NCBI GenBank assembly: GCA_913774715.1
Contig: CAJYHS010000229.1
Span: forward strand, 1 to 44,111
DNA: 44,111 bases
Origin: an uncultured Siphonobacter sp.
GTDB lineage: Bacteria > Bacteroidota > Bacteroidia > Cytophagales > Spirosomataceae
Direction of reading: 5' to 3'
The notes below the pieces were generated by a model. The model was not told where the DNA came from. It saw nothing but the letters and a program-made list of their open reading frames with translations, and did not search any database. Made by a program: the position numbers and the translations under genes. Each line of letters starts with the position of its first letter. Position 1 is the first letter of the stretch. This document shows positions 1-8,511 of this stretch, one piece after another.

Positions 1-6
1 GATAAT

Positions 7-41
7 AAAAAAGGTACGGTGCATTTGCCCGTACCTTTTTT
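7..41 (-). terminator. Intrinsic terminator of the DUF1877 gene
   Basis: A 13-bp perfect stem (7-19 with 29-41, core GGTACGG/CCGTACC) has a 9-base loop. Read on the minus strand it ends in a run of six T. It lies directly after the stop codon of the minus-strand gene at 43-558. The same hairpin could also stop plus-strand transcripts entering from outside the window. Confidence 0.85.
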
Positions 42-42
42 A

Positions 43-558
43 TTAGGCCAAGAACATGATAATAGCCTCATGATGAGTGGCTGCCTGGGCGTAAAATTCT
101 TTTAGGTGACTGAAGCCACGAATGAGGTATGCCTGGGCTTCTTCTACCTGCCAATTGCCCGGATAGATTCCCAATTCATTCATAACTTCGGCATTATACC
201 GGGAAATAAAGATTTCATTTGTAATCAGAGACAACATCTGATGAGCCTGTAGAACCTCCGTGCTATTTAAGTACCGGGGAGCGACCGTCGCCGTTGGTAA
301 AGGCACTTCCAGGGCCTTTTTTCCCGTAATGACGGTCGTAAAAGGTTCGGTCAATGCTTCTTCAAAAGGCTTTCCAGTAATCAGATAAACAATCCCTTCC
401 CAGGATTTTTTGATACTTGTAAACGCTCCATCTGTAAAAATGACACTGGCCTGATCCAGATCTTCCGCCAGCTTATTACGGTTGCCTACTTTGCCACTAA
501 GCTGATAGTCTTTTAGACGTGCTTCACTCACGCGAAGCAAAAAGAGATTCATGCTCAT
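43..558 (-). CDS. DUF1877 (YfbM-like) protein
   Basis: This is a 171-residue cytosolic protein without signal peptide or membrane segment. The opening MSMNLFLLRVSE, the central block SWEGIVYLITGK and the closing block LKEFYAQAATHHEAIIMF match the layout of DUF1877/YfbM proteins, which start MGMN-like, have a W-G-I-hxhLLTG segment and end in an F-Y-x-x-A-A helix. No catalytic function is established for the family. The start at 558 keeps the family's usual MxMN opening. The gene is alone on its strand and runs into a strong terminator. Family assignment rests on pattern recognition only. Confidence 0.75.
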   Translation of the reverse strand: MSMNLFLLRVSEARLKDYQLSGKVGNRNKLAEDLDQASVIFTDGAFTSIKKSWEGIVYLITGKPFEEALTEPFTTVITGKKALEVPLPTATVAPRYLNSTEVLQAHQMLSLITNEIFISRYNAEVMNELGIYPGNWQVEEAQAYLIRGFSHLKEFYAQAATHHEAIIMFLA

Positions 559-631
559 AAGAAAAGGATACTAATCAGATGACTAGTCTATGTAATACGA
601 GTGTTTTAGATTATTCCTTGCTAAATTGATA

Positions 632-639
632 CAAACATA
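632..639 (-). promoter_or_regulatory. Possible -7 box for the DUF1877 gene
   Basis: On the minus strand this reads TATGTTTG, a full match to the Bacteroidota -7 consensus TAnnTTTG. It would give a leader of roughly 70 bases. I see no good TTTG -33 element at the right distance, so this is tentative. Confidence 0.3.
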
Positions 640-743
640 GCTCTATAACAGCTCAATCCGGATAAAGCTTTTCCATGAGCGGTTTGGTGAAACAGTCTTT
701 CCTTAGCAAATTCGTTGTTTGTTTTACTTACCGTCAATAAACT

Positions 744-2879
744 ATGAAACTTAAACAACTCCCCCTGATGTTAACGCTAGCGGCGAGCCCCTCGCTGCTG
801 TACGCACAGGGACCCAACGTTATCGTTAAGTCTGTACCTATGGAAGAAAATCCTCTTTTACAGGCGTTTAAAACTCCTTTTGAAACGCCTGCTTATGATA
901 AAATCAAAGTAGAACATTTCATCCCGGCCATTCAGGAAGGGATGAAACAAGGTCGGAAAGACATTGACATCATTGTCAATAATGCTTCCAAACCAACTTT
1001 TCAGAATACCATCGTTGCTCTGGAAAACGCAGGTGAGTTACTGGGCCGCGTAACGCCCATTTTATTTCATCTGAACAGTGCTGAAACTTCGCCCGAAATT
1101 CAGAAAACGGTTCGTGAAGCTTCCCCTCTGTTAACGGAATACGGGAACGACATTTCTCTGAATGAAAAACTTTTTGCCCGGGTAAAAGCCGTTTGGGACG
1201 AACGTGACAAGCTGAAGCTCAATAAAGAAGATATGATGATGCTGGAAAAAACCTACAAAGGTTTTGCCCGCAGCGGTGCTAATCTATCTGAAACGGACAA
1301 GAACAAGCTTCGTGAAATCAACAAGGAGTTATCGCAATTATCCATCGAGTTCAACGAGCATAACCTCGCGGAAACGAATGAATATAGCCTTGTGGTAACC
1401 GACGAGAAGCGTCTTTCGGGTTTGCCTGATTTCGTAAAAGAAGCTGCCAAGGCAACGGCGAAGAAGATGAACAAAGAAGGCTGGGTATTTACGCTTCAGG
1501 CTCCCAGCTATGGACCTTTCATGCAATACGCCGATGACGCAGCTTTACGCAAGGAACTGTGGTTAGCGTATAATAAACGGGGTTTCAAAGGCGATAAGAA
1601 CGATAATCAGGAAATCATCCAGAAAATCGTGAAGCAGCGTTACGAAAAAGCAAAACTGCTGGGATACAAAACCTGGGCCGATTACGTATTGGAAGAACGC
1701 ATGGCGGAAAATCCAACCAAGGTTCTGGAGTTTGAGAAAAACGTTCTGAACTACGCCAAACCCGCAGCTGAACGCGAAATCAAAGAATTAACGGACTTTG
1801 CCCGGAAGCAGGGCTATGCCGAACCCGTTCTGCAACGTTGGGATGCGGGGTATTACGCTGAAAAACTGAAGAAAGAAAAGTACTCTATTAATGATGAGTT
1901 ACTGAAACCTTACTTCAAGCTTGAAAACGTTCTGGATGGTCTATTCACGCTGACTAATAAGTTATACGGCCTGACGTTCAAAGAGCGTAAGGATATTTCA
2001 ACCTGGAATGAAGAAGTAAAAACCTACGAGATTCTAGACGACAAAGGTCAGTTATTAGCCATCTGGTACGGAGATTACTTCCCACGTCCCGGCAAACGGG
2101 CAGGTGCCTGGAATTCAGGTACGCGTTCGCAGCACTTTGCGAATGGGAAAGATATCCGTCCGCACGTACTGAACGTATGTAACTTCACTCGTCCTACCGA
2201 AACAACGCCTTCACTGCTGACATTCCGCGAGGTTGAAACACTTTTCCATGAGTTTGGTCACGCGTTGCACGCCATGAGCTCTCACGTAAAATATGATGCC
2301 TTAAGCGGCACCAGCGTTTCCTGGGATTTCGTAGAATTACCCAGCCAGTTTATGGAAAACTTCTGTCTTGAACCTGAAGTGCTGAAATTATTCGCGAAAC
2401 ACTATCAGACGGGCGAAGTCATTCCTCAAGAATACATCGAAAAACTGAAAGCTTCTTCGAACTTCATGGCTGGTGTGGGCACGACTCGTCAGATCAACCT
2501 CGGTTTAACGGACATGGCCTGGCATGCTCAGGCTCCAACGGGTAAAACGGTTGCTCAGATCGAAGCCGAAGTGGCCGCTCAGACGGAAGTATATCCAATT
2601 GTAGAAGGTACGGCTGTTAGCCCCGCTTTTGCTCACATTTTTGCGGGCGGTTACTCGGCCGGGTATTACTCGTACATGTGGAGTGAAGTACTGGACGCCG
2701 ATGCATTTGACCTGTTCAAACAGAAAGGTATTTTCAATAAGCAGGTGGCTAAATCATTCCGTGATAACGTATTATCTAAAGGAGGAACCGAAAAACCCAT
2801 GGAGCTGTACAAACGCTTCCGGGGACGTGAACCTCAACCTGATGCGATGTTACGCCGGGCAGGTTTAATTGCTCAATAA
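744..2879 (+). CDS. dcp: M3 family zinc metallopeptidase (peptidyl-dipeptidase Dcp-like), secreted
   Basis: This is a 711-residue thimet-oligopeptidase-family protein that should remove dipeptides from the C terminus of short peptides. Residues 1-22 form a signal peptide ending LLYAQ, so it acts in the periplasm or outside the cell. The zinc site HEFGH is at about residues 502-506, and the third ligand is Glu531 in SWDFVELPSQ, the usual spacing for M3. The N-terminal helical part with NPLLQAFKTPFETPAYDKI is typical of Dcp/OpdA, and length is normal for the family. The C-terminal block with GGYSAGYYSYMWSEVLDAD is the substrate-binding signature. It is a single-gene unit closed by a terminator. 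Dcp versus oligopeptidase A specificity cannot be read from the sequence; the Dcp name is the likelier one. Confidence 0.9.
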   Translation: MKLKQLPLMLTLAASPSLLYAQGPNVIVKSVPMEENPLLQAFKTPFETPAYDKIKVEHFIPAIQEGMKQGRKDIDIIVNNASKPTFQNTIVALENAGELLGRVTPILFHLNSAETSPEIQKTVREASPLLTEYGNDISLNEKLFARVKAVWDERDKLKLNKEDMMMLEKTYKGFARSGANLSETDKNKLREINKELSQLSIEFNEHNLAETNEYSLVVTDEKRLSGLPDFVKEAAKATAKKMNKEGWVFTLQAPSYGPFMQYADDAALRKELWLAYNKRGFKGDKNDNQEIIQKIVKQRYEKAKLLGYKTWADYVLEERMAENPTKVLEFEKNVLNYAKPAAEREIKELTDFARKQGYAEPVLQRWDAGYYAEKLKKEKYSINDELLKPYFKLENVLDGLFTLTNKLYGLTFKERKDISTWNEEVKTYEILDDKGQLLAIWYGDYFPRPGKRAGAWNSGTRSQHFANGKDIRPHVLNVCNFTRPTETTPSLLTFREVETLFHEFGHALHAMSSHVKYDALSGTSVSWDFVELPSQFMENFCLEPEVLKLFAKHYQTGEVIPQEYIEKLKASSNFMAGVGTTRQINLGLTDMAWHAQAPTGKTVAQIEAEVAAQTEVYPIVEGTAVSPAFAHIFAGGYSAGYYSYMWSEVLDADAFDLFKQKGIFNKQVAKSFRDNVLSKGGTEKPMELYKRFRGREPQPDAMLRRAGLIAQ

Positions 2880-2889
2880 CAAAAAAGCT

Positions 2890-2926
2890 GATAGCCGGAT
2901 ATATTACTATATCCGGCTATCTTTTT
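2890..2926 (+). terminator. Intrinsic terminator after the M3 peptidase
   Basis: A perfect 14-bp stem (2890-2903 with 2908-2921, core ATAGCCGGATAT) has a TTAC loop and is followed by five T. It starts 10 bases after the peptidase stop codon. Confidence 0.92.
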
Positions 2927-3080
2927 AATAACCTGTTTTGAATATATTCTTTATTAATTGGTTCCAGTTAATTCCTTGTATTGAGCATAAAACTTGTTAC
3001 TTTGTCTTGATTTTCGTTAACAGAAATTATTAAGTTTACGAAATATTATCCACCGCTAAATAGAACTAACAACCTGCCCT

Positions 3081-3617
3081 ATGATGTCCTTTGTACGCTC
3101 TTCAATCGCCACCTTTGCTATTGCTTCCTTAACTCTGATTAGTTGTTCAGGAGATAAAAACGAACCCGATAGAATCGTTACCCGTGAAGCAATCGTTAAT
3201 AAGACCTGGACTACTTCCGGAGTGGAAGTTGTTTACGACTCCAAACGCTACAACTATTCAGCTGCGGCAGACGGTATAGACAGTGAATTCTCTTTCAATT
3301 TTAAAGAAAATGACAAAGTAACGATTTCCAATGCGGGTGATGTATCTGAGGGGAGTTGGTCGATTGAAAACGACGTGCTGAAAGTCAAATATTCCGACGA
3401 CTACATTTTGGACTTGAATGTTTCAGCATTAGAGGATGGTATTATGACAATTGCCCTGGCTAATGAACTGGATCCTACGAAGAATGATGCCATGCTAATT
3501 CCCCATAATTATCTGGGCTATCAAATGGCATTTACATTATTGGCTCAAAACGAAAATATTGATATTTCCAAAACGAATAAGCCCGTTTCTGTGCTTTTGA
3601 AAATGAAAAGTAATTAA
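3081..3617 (+). CDS. Lipocalin-like lipoprotein of unknown function
   Basis: This 178-residue protein has a hydrophobic N-terminal segment ending in the lipobox LISC (Cys22), so it should be a lipid-anchored envelope protein. The mature part is rich in short beta segments. The pattern FNFKENDKVTIS...GSWSIENDVLKV resembles the strands of Bacteroidota lipocalin-like (DUF4923/DUF5004-type) lipoproteins. I recognise no catalytic residues. It is a single gene between two terminators, with no link to its neighbours. The fold is inferred from strand pattern; function is unknown. Confidence 0.7.
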   Translation: MMSFVRSSIATFAIASLTLISCSGDKNEPDRIVTREAIVNKTWTTSGVEVVYDSKRYNYSAAADGIDSEFSFNFKENDKVTISNAGDVSEGSWSIENDVLKVKYSDDYILDLNVSALEDGIMTIALANELDPTKNDAMLIPHNYLGYQMAFTLLAQNENIDISKTNKPVSVLLKMKSN

Positions 3618-3636
3618 CCTTACCAGAGGTAATTAA

Positions 3637-3676
3637 CAAAAACGACTCATGCATACATGAGTCGTTTTTGTTTTTA
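3637..3676 (+). terminator. Intrinsic terminator after the lipoprotein gene
   Basis: A perfect 15-bp stem (3637-3651 with 3656-3670, core AACGACTCATG) has a CATA loop and is followed by TTTTTA. It closes the lipoprotein gene just upstream of the promoter for the HD-domain gene. Confidence 0.9.
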
Positions 3677-3689
3677 TATGAAATGTCAT

Positions 3690-3719
3690 TTTGTTACCGC
3701 CTACTTTTTTATAGGTTTG
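3690..3719 (+). promoter_or_regulatory. Promoter for the HD-domain gene, with almost no leader
   Basis: TTTG (3690-3693), an 18-base spacer and TAGGTTTG (3712-3719) fit the Bacteroidota sigma-ABfr consensus TTTG/TAnnTTTG. The start codon of the next gene begins only five bases after the last G of the -7 box. Transcription would therefore begin at or next to the ATG. Confidence 0.7.
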
Positions 3720-3723
3720 AAGT

Positions 3724-4338
3724 ATGGAGGAATTGAAGGAACTTTTGCAATCGGTATCCGATCTGACCTATGCCGAAAAGGTAATGGCATTTCTGGATAA
3801 ACATTACAGCAATACGGACGTTCGTCCGTATCACAACTGGACACATATCCAGTTCATGCTGGACCTATTCAGAACTTACCGCGAGCATCTGCACCAGCCG
3901 GATATTGTGTTGTTAAGTATCGCCTTCCACGACGTCATTTACGAACCTCTGTATACTAATAACGAACTTCAAAGTGCCGAGCGGGCTCAGGAATGGTTAT
4001 CAAAAACGGATTTAAGTACCGAATCCATTCGGACCGTTTATGAATACATTCTTTCCACGAAAACGCACGCCAATCATACCGAAGACAGCGACCTTGATTT
4101 TCTGCTTGATTTCGATCTGGCTATTTTAGGGGAATCTCCCGAAAGCTATGATGCGTATGCCGAGCAAATACGAACTGAATTTCAAGCTATTCCGGATGCT
4201 ATTTATGCCGATGGTCGCAAAAAAATCCTGAGTGTATTCCTGGCGATGGCTACTATTTATAAAACTCATCTTTTTCAGGATCAGTACGAAACTCAGGCCC
4301 GGGAAAACATTCGCCGGGAGATCGAACGTTTGAACTAG
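3724..4338 (+). CDS. Predicted HD-domain metal-dependent phosphohydrolase
   Basis: This 204-residue cytosolic protein belongs to the HD superfamily (COG4339-type). Metal-ligand motifs are visible: YHNWTH (His37, His41), the HD pair in AFHDVIYEP (His69-Asp70), and a late Asp in LDFDLAILG. The family is described as predicted metal-dependent phosphohydrolases with undefined substrate, often annotated as N-methyl-D-aspartate receptor-like proteins without biochemical support. The start at 3724 is the first codon after the promoter and gives a normal N terminus. It is probably monocistronic, and the next gene begins 65 bases downstream without a clear terminator. Confidence 0.85.
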   Translation: MEELKELLQSVSDLTYAEKVMAFLDKHYSNTDVRPYHNWTHIQFMLDLFRTYREHLHQPDIVLLSIAFHDVIYEPLYTNNELQSAERAQEWLSKTDLSTESIRTVYEYILSTKTHANHTEDSDLDFLLDFDLAILGESPESYDAYAEQIRTEFQAIPDAIYADGRKKILSVFLAMATIYKTHLFQDQYETQARENIRREIERLN

Positions 4339-4403
4339 GGAGGTCCTGAACCTTTCCAGTTACTTGCTCTGTTAACTTATTACATTTAGTTCTTCTCTTG
4401 AAA

Positions 4404-5408
4404 ATGGCAGATAATCAATTATACGACGTAGTCATCATTGGCGGCGGTCCGATTGGCCTGGCCTGTGGCCTGCATGCCAAGCAAAAAGGCCTGCGATACG
4501 TCATTCTGGAAAAAGGCTGTCTGGTTAATTCGATTTATAATTATCCAGCCAATATGACCTTTTTCTCTACCAGTGACCGGCTTGAAATTGGTGGCGTTCC
4601 CTTTGTTTCCAATAACGCAAAACCGACCCGCTCAGAAGCGTTGGAGTATTACCGTCGCGTAGCGATGTCCAATCAATTGAACATTAAGTTATTCGAGAAA
4701 GTAGACGCAGTTGAAGATCACACGCAAACCATTGATGATTTAGAGAATCGACAGTACATCATTCGAACTTCCAAAGGCACCTATCTTACTTCCAACGTCG
4801 TTATTGCCATTGGTTTTTACGATACGCCAAACCTGATGCATATTCCGGGTGAGGATTTGCCTAAGGTAACGCACTATTATGCCGAACCGCATTTTTACGC
4901 GGGGATGAAAGTACTGGTTATCGGAGCTAATAACTCTTCGGTGGATGCTGCTCTGGAAACGTACCGCAAAGGAGCTGAAGTAACGATGGTGATTCGGGAC
5001 GGAGAAATTGGTCGCCGGGTAAAGTATTGGGTAAAGCCAGATATTGAAAACCGGATTGCAGAAGGTTCGATCAAAGCTTATTTTCATTCGAATTTAAAAG
5101 AAATTCGGGAAACGGAAGTGGACATTCAAACCCCCGAAGGCCTCATTACCATTCCTAATGATTTTGTAGTAGCAGCCACAGGGTACCAACCTAATTTTGA
5201 TTTTCTGACCGGTTCAGGGATTACCCTGTCTGACGACGAAAAACGGTATCCTTCCTACGATCCCGAAAATCAGGAAAGTAACAAACCTGGCGTTTATTTA
5301 GCGGGTGTGGTTTGCGGCGGCATGGATACGCACGTCTGGTTTATCGAAAACTCCCGTATTCACGCCGAAAAGATTATTGAGAAAATCAGTGCGGAAAGGC
5401 ACTATTGA
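4404..5408 (+). CDS. ypdA: YpdA-type putative bacillithiol disulfide reductase (FAD/NADPH oxidoreductase)
   Basis: This 334-residue flavoprotein of the thioredoxin-reductase-like superfamily matches YpdA/Bdr, proposed to reduce oxidised bacillithiol with NADPH. The N-terminal FAD motif is VVIIGGGPIGLACG (residues 9-22), the second dinucleotide motif is VLVIGANNSSVDAALE, and KYWVKPDI and the C-terminal GVYLAGVVCGG are family blocks. There is no CxxC redox pair, as expected for YpdA rather than TrxB. Staphylococcal YpdA has a functional Cys in GGGPCG; here that position is Ile and a Cys follows three residues after the motif's last Gly. I chose ATG 4404 over a TTG at 4398. The stop codon lies inside a dispersed repeat. 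No bacillithiol synthesis gene is nearby. Confidence 0.85.
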   Translation: MADNQLYDVVIIGGGPIGLACGLHAKQKGLRYVILEKGCLVNSIYNYPANMTFFSTSDRLEIGGVPFVSNNAKPTRSEALEYYRRVAMSNQLNIKLFEKVDAVEDHTQTIDDLENRQYIIRTSKGTYLTSNVVIAIGFYDTPNLMHIPGEDLPKVTHYYAEPHFYAGMKVLVIGANNSSVDAALETYRKGAEVTMVIRDGEIGRRVKYWVKPDIENRIAEGSIKAYFHSNLKEIRETEVDIQTPEGLITIPNDFVVAATGYQPNFDFLTGSGITLSDDEKRYPSYDPENQESNKPGVYLAGVVCGGMDTHVWFIENSRIHAEKIIEKISAERHY

Positions 5409-5543
5409 ATGAGTGAAGGATAGAATAAATCAATACCCATTGCTATCATTCACTTGATCAGAATTGATTGTTTCAACCTGCTTCGGATGCCAGATAACCA
5501 GTGCTTATTACAAATTCACTCCTTCTATCATTCCTTCATTCAA
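5405..5543. repeat. Inverted repeat pair between ypdA and deoC
   Basis: The left arm (5405-5426) reads TTGAATGAGTGAA then GATAGAAT after one base, and it contains the ypdA stop codon. The right arm (5523-5543) is nearly its reverse complement: TTCTATCATTCC then TTCATTCAA. The same pair flanks deoC on its other side. A transcript through this space could fold into a long imperfect hairpin. Confidence 0.75.
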
Positions 5544-5553
5544 CATTAAAATT

Positions 5554-6234
5554 ATGTCTGTTTCTAAAATGATCGATCATGCTCTGTTGCATCCTACGCT
5601 GACGGATGCGGACTTGGAAGCAGGCTGTCGATTAGCGATAAGGTATGATGTAGCTTCCGTCTGCATTAAACCCTACGCGGTAAAAAAAGCCGCTGAATGG
5701 TTAGCTGGGACTAGCGTTCTGGTTTGTACAGTCATAGGATTTCCGCACGGCAGTAATACCATCCCGGTGAAAGTTGCCGAAACTATTCAGGCCTGTAAAG
5801 AAGGGGCAACGGAAATTGATATGGTCGTAAACGTCGGTAAGGTACTAAGTGAAGACTGGGCTTATATACAAGCTGAAATTCAGGCTATTCAGGAGGCTTG
5901 TCTTTCTCACGGGGCTCTTCTGAAAGTCATTTTTGAGAATGATTTCTTGCCCCAAGATTCCTATAAAATCAAACTCTGCGAAATCTGTACGGAAATTGGT
6001 GTGGCTTTTGTGAAAACGTCCACGGGTTTTGGTTACGTTAAGAACGCCGCTGGAACTTTTGAATCTCAGGGAGCTACCGAGCATGACTTACGTCTCATGC
6101 TGGCTCACATCGGACCCAACGTGGCCGTCAAGGCTTCGGGTGGTATCAAAACCCTGGCACAGGTACTTACCCTGAAAGAAATGGGCGTTCAACGCATTGG
6201 CACTAGCTCGACGGAGTCAATTTTGAATGAGTGA
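5554..6234 (+). CDS. deoC: Deoxyribose-phosphate aldolase
   Basis: DeoC splits 2-deoxyribose 5-phosphate into glyceraldehyde 3-phosphate and acetaldehyde in deoxynucleoside catabolism in the cytosol. In this 226-residue protein the class I aldolase residues are visible: Asp89 in TEIDMVVN, the Schiff-base Lys154 in AFVKTSTGFG, and Lys193 in VKASGGIKT. The ATG at 5554 matches the family start (MIDHALLHPT follows); an upstream TTG at 5464 would only add translated repeat sequence. The C terminus is unusual: the last four residues (ILNE) and the stop codon are encoded by the dispersed repeat at 6223, where relatives usually end in a short Gly-rich tail. No other nucleoside-catabolic gene is adjacent. 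Confidence 0.96.
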   Translation: MSVSKMIDHALLHPTLTDADLEAGCRLAIRYDVASVCIKPYAVKKAAEWLAGTSVLVCTVIGFPHGSNTIPVKVAETIQACKEGATEIDMVVNVGKVLSEDWAYIQAEIQAIQEACLSHGALLKVIFENDFLPQDSYKIKLCEICTEIGVAFVKTSTGFGYVKNAAGTFESQGATEHDLRLMLAHIGPNVAVKASGGIKTLAQVLTLKEMGVQRIGTSSTESILNE

Positions 6235-6370
6235 ATGATAGAATGAGGGAATAGGTTAAATCTCAAAAGTTCATTTTCGTTTTTCTGTAATGAATGATAA
6301 ATCAAATTCCTACAACTATTCAATCCTTCACTGATTCAACATTGACTCACTCCTTTTATCATTCATTCAA
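6223..6370. repeat. Inverted repeat pair between deoC and the TIM-barrel gene
   Basis: The left arm (6223-6244) repeats the ypdA-end element, TTGAATGAGTGAA then GATAGAAT, and supplies the last codons and stop of deoC. The right arm (6344-6370) contains ACTCACTCCTTTTATCATTC and ends in ATTCAA, close to the reverse complement. About 100 bases separate the arms. With the pair at 5405-5543, deoC is flanked by this element on both sides. Confidence 0.75.
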
Positions 6371-6382
6371 AATTAAATTACC

Positions 6383-7303
6383 ATGCTCGACCTCGGCTTT
6401 GTCTCGGCCATTTTGCCGGACTATAATCTTGAAAACGTATTAAAGTTTGCTTCTCAGCACGGATTTAAATGTGTAGAACTGATGTGCTGGCCCAAGGATA
6501 ACTCCGAAGCTCGTCGCTACGCTGGAGTTACGCATATTGACGTTGATGATCTGGATGCTCAGACGGTAGCCTACATTCAGAATCGGACGAAAGAATATGG
6601 CGTTTCCATCTCTGGGTTAGGATATTATCCAAATCCCCTCGATCCAGATCCGGCCAAGGCAGAGTACTACCGTGAACACATCAAGAAAATCATCCGGGCA
6701 GCGGCTCTACTGAAAGTGCCCGTAGTTAATACTTTCATTGGCCGGAACCCCAAGTTGACGGTAACAGAAAACCTGAATTTATTCGCAGAACACTGGCCTG
6801 CACTTGTCAAGGAAGCTGAACAGCACAATATTAAAATTGGCATTGAAAACTGTCCGATGTGGTATACGGACGATGAGTGGCCCGGCGGCAAAAATCTGGC
6901 GACTACGCCCGCCATCTGGAAGCGAATGTTTGAAATCATTCCTTCGCCAACGCTGGGACTGAACTACGACCCCAGCCACCTGATCTGGCAGATGATGGAT
7001 GAAATTCGTCCAATTTATGACTTTAAGGATCGTCTTCACCATATTCACCTGAAAGACGTAAAAGTGTATCGGGATAAGCTGAATGAAGTGGGAATCATGG
7101 CGAACCCTTCTTTGTATCATTCGCCGAAACTCCCCGGTTTGGGAGATGTAAACTGGCGGGCATTCTTCGCCGCACTCACTGATGTGCGTTACCGGGGCCC
7201 GGTGGTGATTGAAGTAGAAGATAAAGCCTACGAAGGTAGCCTTCGCGATGTACAGGCCGCCATTCTTACTTCCAGAAATTACGTAAAGCAATTTCTAGCG
7301 TAA
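6383..7303 (+). CDS. Sugar phosphate isomerase/epimerase-like TIM barrel protein
   Basis: This 306-residue protein belongs to the xylose isomerase-like TIM-barrel family (AP endonuclease family 2 fold), which isomerises or epimerises sugars using a divalent metal. Candidate metal ligands follow the family order: Glu in [10 protein letters not shown], Asp/His in [10 protein letters not shown], His in HHIHLKDVK and Glu in [10 protein letters not shown]. There is no signal peptide, so it is cytosolic. The natural substrate cannot be told from the sequence. It follows deoC in the same direction but is separated by a repeat-filled 148-base gap, so co-transcription is uncertain. A hairpin lies 72 bases after the stop. 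Confidence 0.85.
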   Translation: MLDLGFVSAILPDYNLENVLKFASQHGFKCVELMCWPKDNSEARRYAGVTHIDVDDLDAQTVAYIQNRTKEYGVSISGLGYYPNPLDPDPAKAEYYREHIKKIIRAAALLKVPVVNTFIGRNPKLTVTENLNLFAEHWPALVKEAEQHNIKIGIENCPMWYTDDEWPGGKNLATTPAIWKRMFEIIPSPTLGLNYDPSHLIWQMMDEIRPIYDFKDRLHHIHLKDVKVYRDKLNEVGIMANPSLYHSPKLPGLGDVNWRAFFAALTDVRYRGPVVIEVEDKAYEGSLRDVQAAILTSRNYVKQFLA

Positions 7304-7375
7304 GTGTTTCTTCTATTCAACTTCCGAAAACTAAGTTGTCTTGACCTAGTACTTTCGGCAGTTTAGCGATGCTAC

Positions 7376-7401
7376 CGCTGCCAGCGAAAAAGCTGGCAGC
7401 G
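7376..7401. repeat. Perfect 10-bp palindromic hairpin
   Basis: CGCTGCCAGC (7376-7385) and GCTGGCAGCG (7392-7401) are separated by GAAAAA. There is no T-run behind it on the plus strand, so it looks more like a REP-type element than a classical terminator. It sits between two convergent genes and may still limit read-through. Confidence 0.6.
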
Positions 7402-7437
7402 ACATTTTACAACTAATAACTATCAACTACTTAAAGC

Positions 7438-8511
7438 TTACTTCCCTCTCTCTTTCAAAACCAAATACTCTGCCACTAAAGCCAGTGAATGAGCCGGGCA
7501 TTCCCAGTTAATATGGCTTAATTTCCAATTCGTTAACCAACGGGTTTGCGGATAATAATTCAGAATGGGAGCAATCGAAAAGTAATGATTCCGGGATTGT
7601 TCCAGCAAAGTCTCTAACGTCCAGTTTTCAGGTAATACCTCACCCGGATCTTCGCCTAGTCGTAAAAGCGTCGTTGCAATCATAACCTGATCCATAAATA
7701 TTCTGGATTTCCAGGCTTTCATATCCTTCACCAGTATCTGTTTACAATCATTTAATACCGGAACCTCGGCTACTAATCGACCCACGTGGTACATGATTAA
7801 CGGCGTAGTTGCGTAATAAGCTGAAGCCTCCAGGGGCCGTTGCCGATAGTCACCCGACCGAATAGTGTAAGCAATAAATTCCATTACGTTCCGGTCAAAC
7901 TCGTCCAGCGGTAACTGATTCCGATAAACCCAGAGCATTACATTTGACAGAGTGCTGGCATCAAAATCAATCGGCATTTTTTCCCCAAACCAGGTGGAGT
8001 AGATTTTTTGCTTCCGAAATTGTAAGGGACCGGTTTTAGCCCATCCTTTCACAGTATTGGCGTGAGCCCGTAGTTTGGCTTTCAACCAGAGATGTTCTTC
8101 CTGCGAACGCGGTGTAATCAGATAAATCATTACGGTATCGTCCACGTCGTCGGGCAGTTTAAAATGCTGCGTCCGATGCATGATTCGTCCGTTCGGAAAG
8201 TGATTGGAAGGTTGAGTCTGGTAAAAGTTATACGTGGCTAAACCGTGTTTATTCTGATAAAGGGCATACGTAGCGGCGGCTTTTTCAGCAATAGCATCAA
8301 CGATTTGCTGGCTGCTTTCCGATAAGGCCGACCGGATTTCCTGAAGCGTGAAAACGGTAATAGCAGTAAAGAAAATATTGGAATCTTCGCGACGGTAATT
8401 CAGTTCTTTTTTAAGACGCTGCGAAGGGAAAAGACCCGCGACATAGGTAGCATCTCCCGGCGATTGTAGAGCGGCGATTCGTTCAATAAGTGATTCAAGC
8501 ACGGTTTTCAT
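7438..8511 (-). CDS. Unknown protein with a DVDD-T motif, possibly alpha-alpha barrel (terpene cyclase-like)
   Basis: I do not recognise this 357-residue protein as a named family. It has no signal peptide or membrane segment and appears mostly helical. Residues 119-127 read LPDDVDDTV. A DxDD sequence followed by T is the catalytic signature of class II terpene cyclases (squalene-hopene type), and the surrounding hydrophobic helices would suit an alpha/alpha toroid. Half the protein, however, lacks QW repeats and is short for a cyclase. The C-terminal part has several Trp and aromatic residues. It is alone on its strand between a hairpin and a divergent lipoprotein gene. The terpenoid idea is inference only; hypothetical protein is the safe name. 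Confidence 0.7.
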   Translation of the reverse strand: MKTVLESLIERIAALQSPGDATYVAGLFPSQRLKKELNYRREDSNIFFTAITVFTLQEIRSALSESSQQIVDAIAEKAAATYALYQNKHGLATYNFYQTQPSNHFPNGRIMHRTQHFKLPDDVDDTVMIYLITPRSQEEHLWLKAKLRAHANTVKGWAKTGPLQFRKQKIYSTWFGEKMPIDFDASTLSNVMLWVYRNQLPLDEFDRNVMEFIAYTIRSGDYRQRPLEASAYYATTPLIMYHVGRLVAEVPVLNDCKQILVKDMKAWKSRIFMDQVMIATTLLRLGEDPGEVLPENWTLETLLEQSRNHYFSIAPILNYYPQTRWLTNWKLSHINWECPAHSLALVAEYLVLKERGK

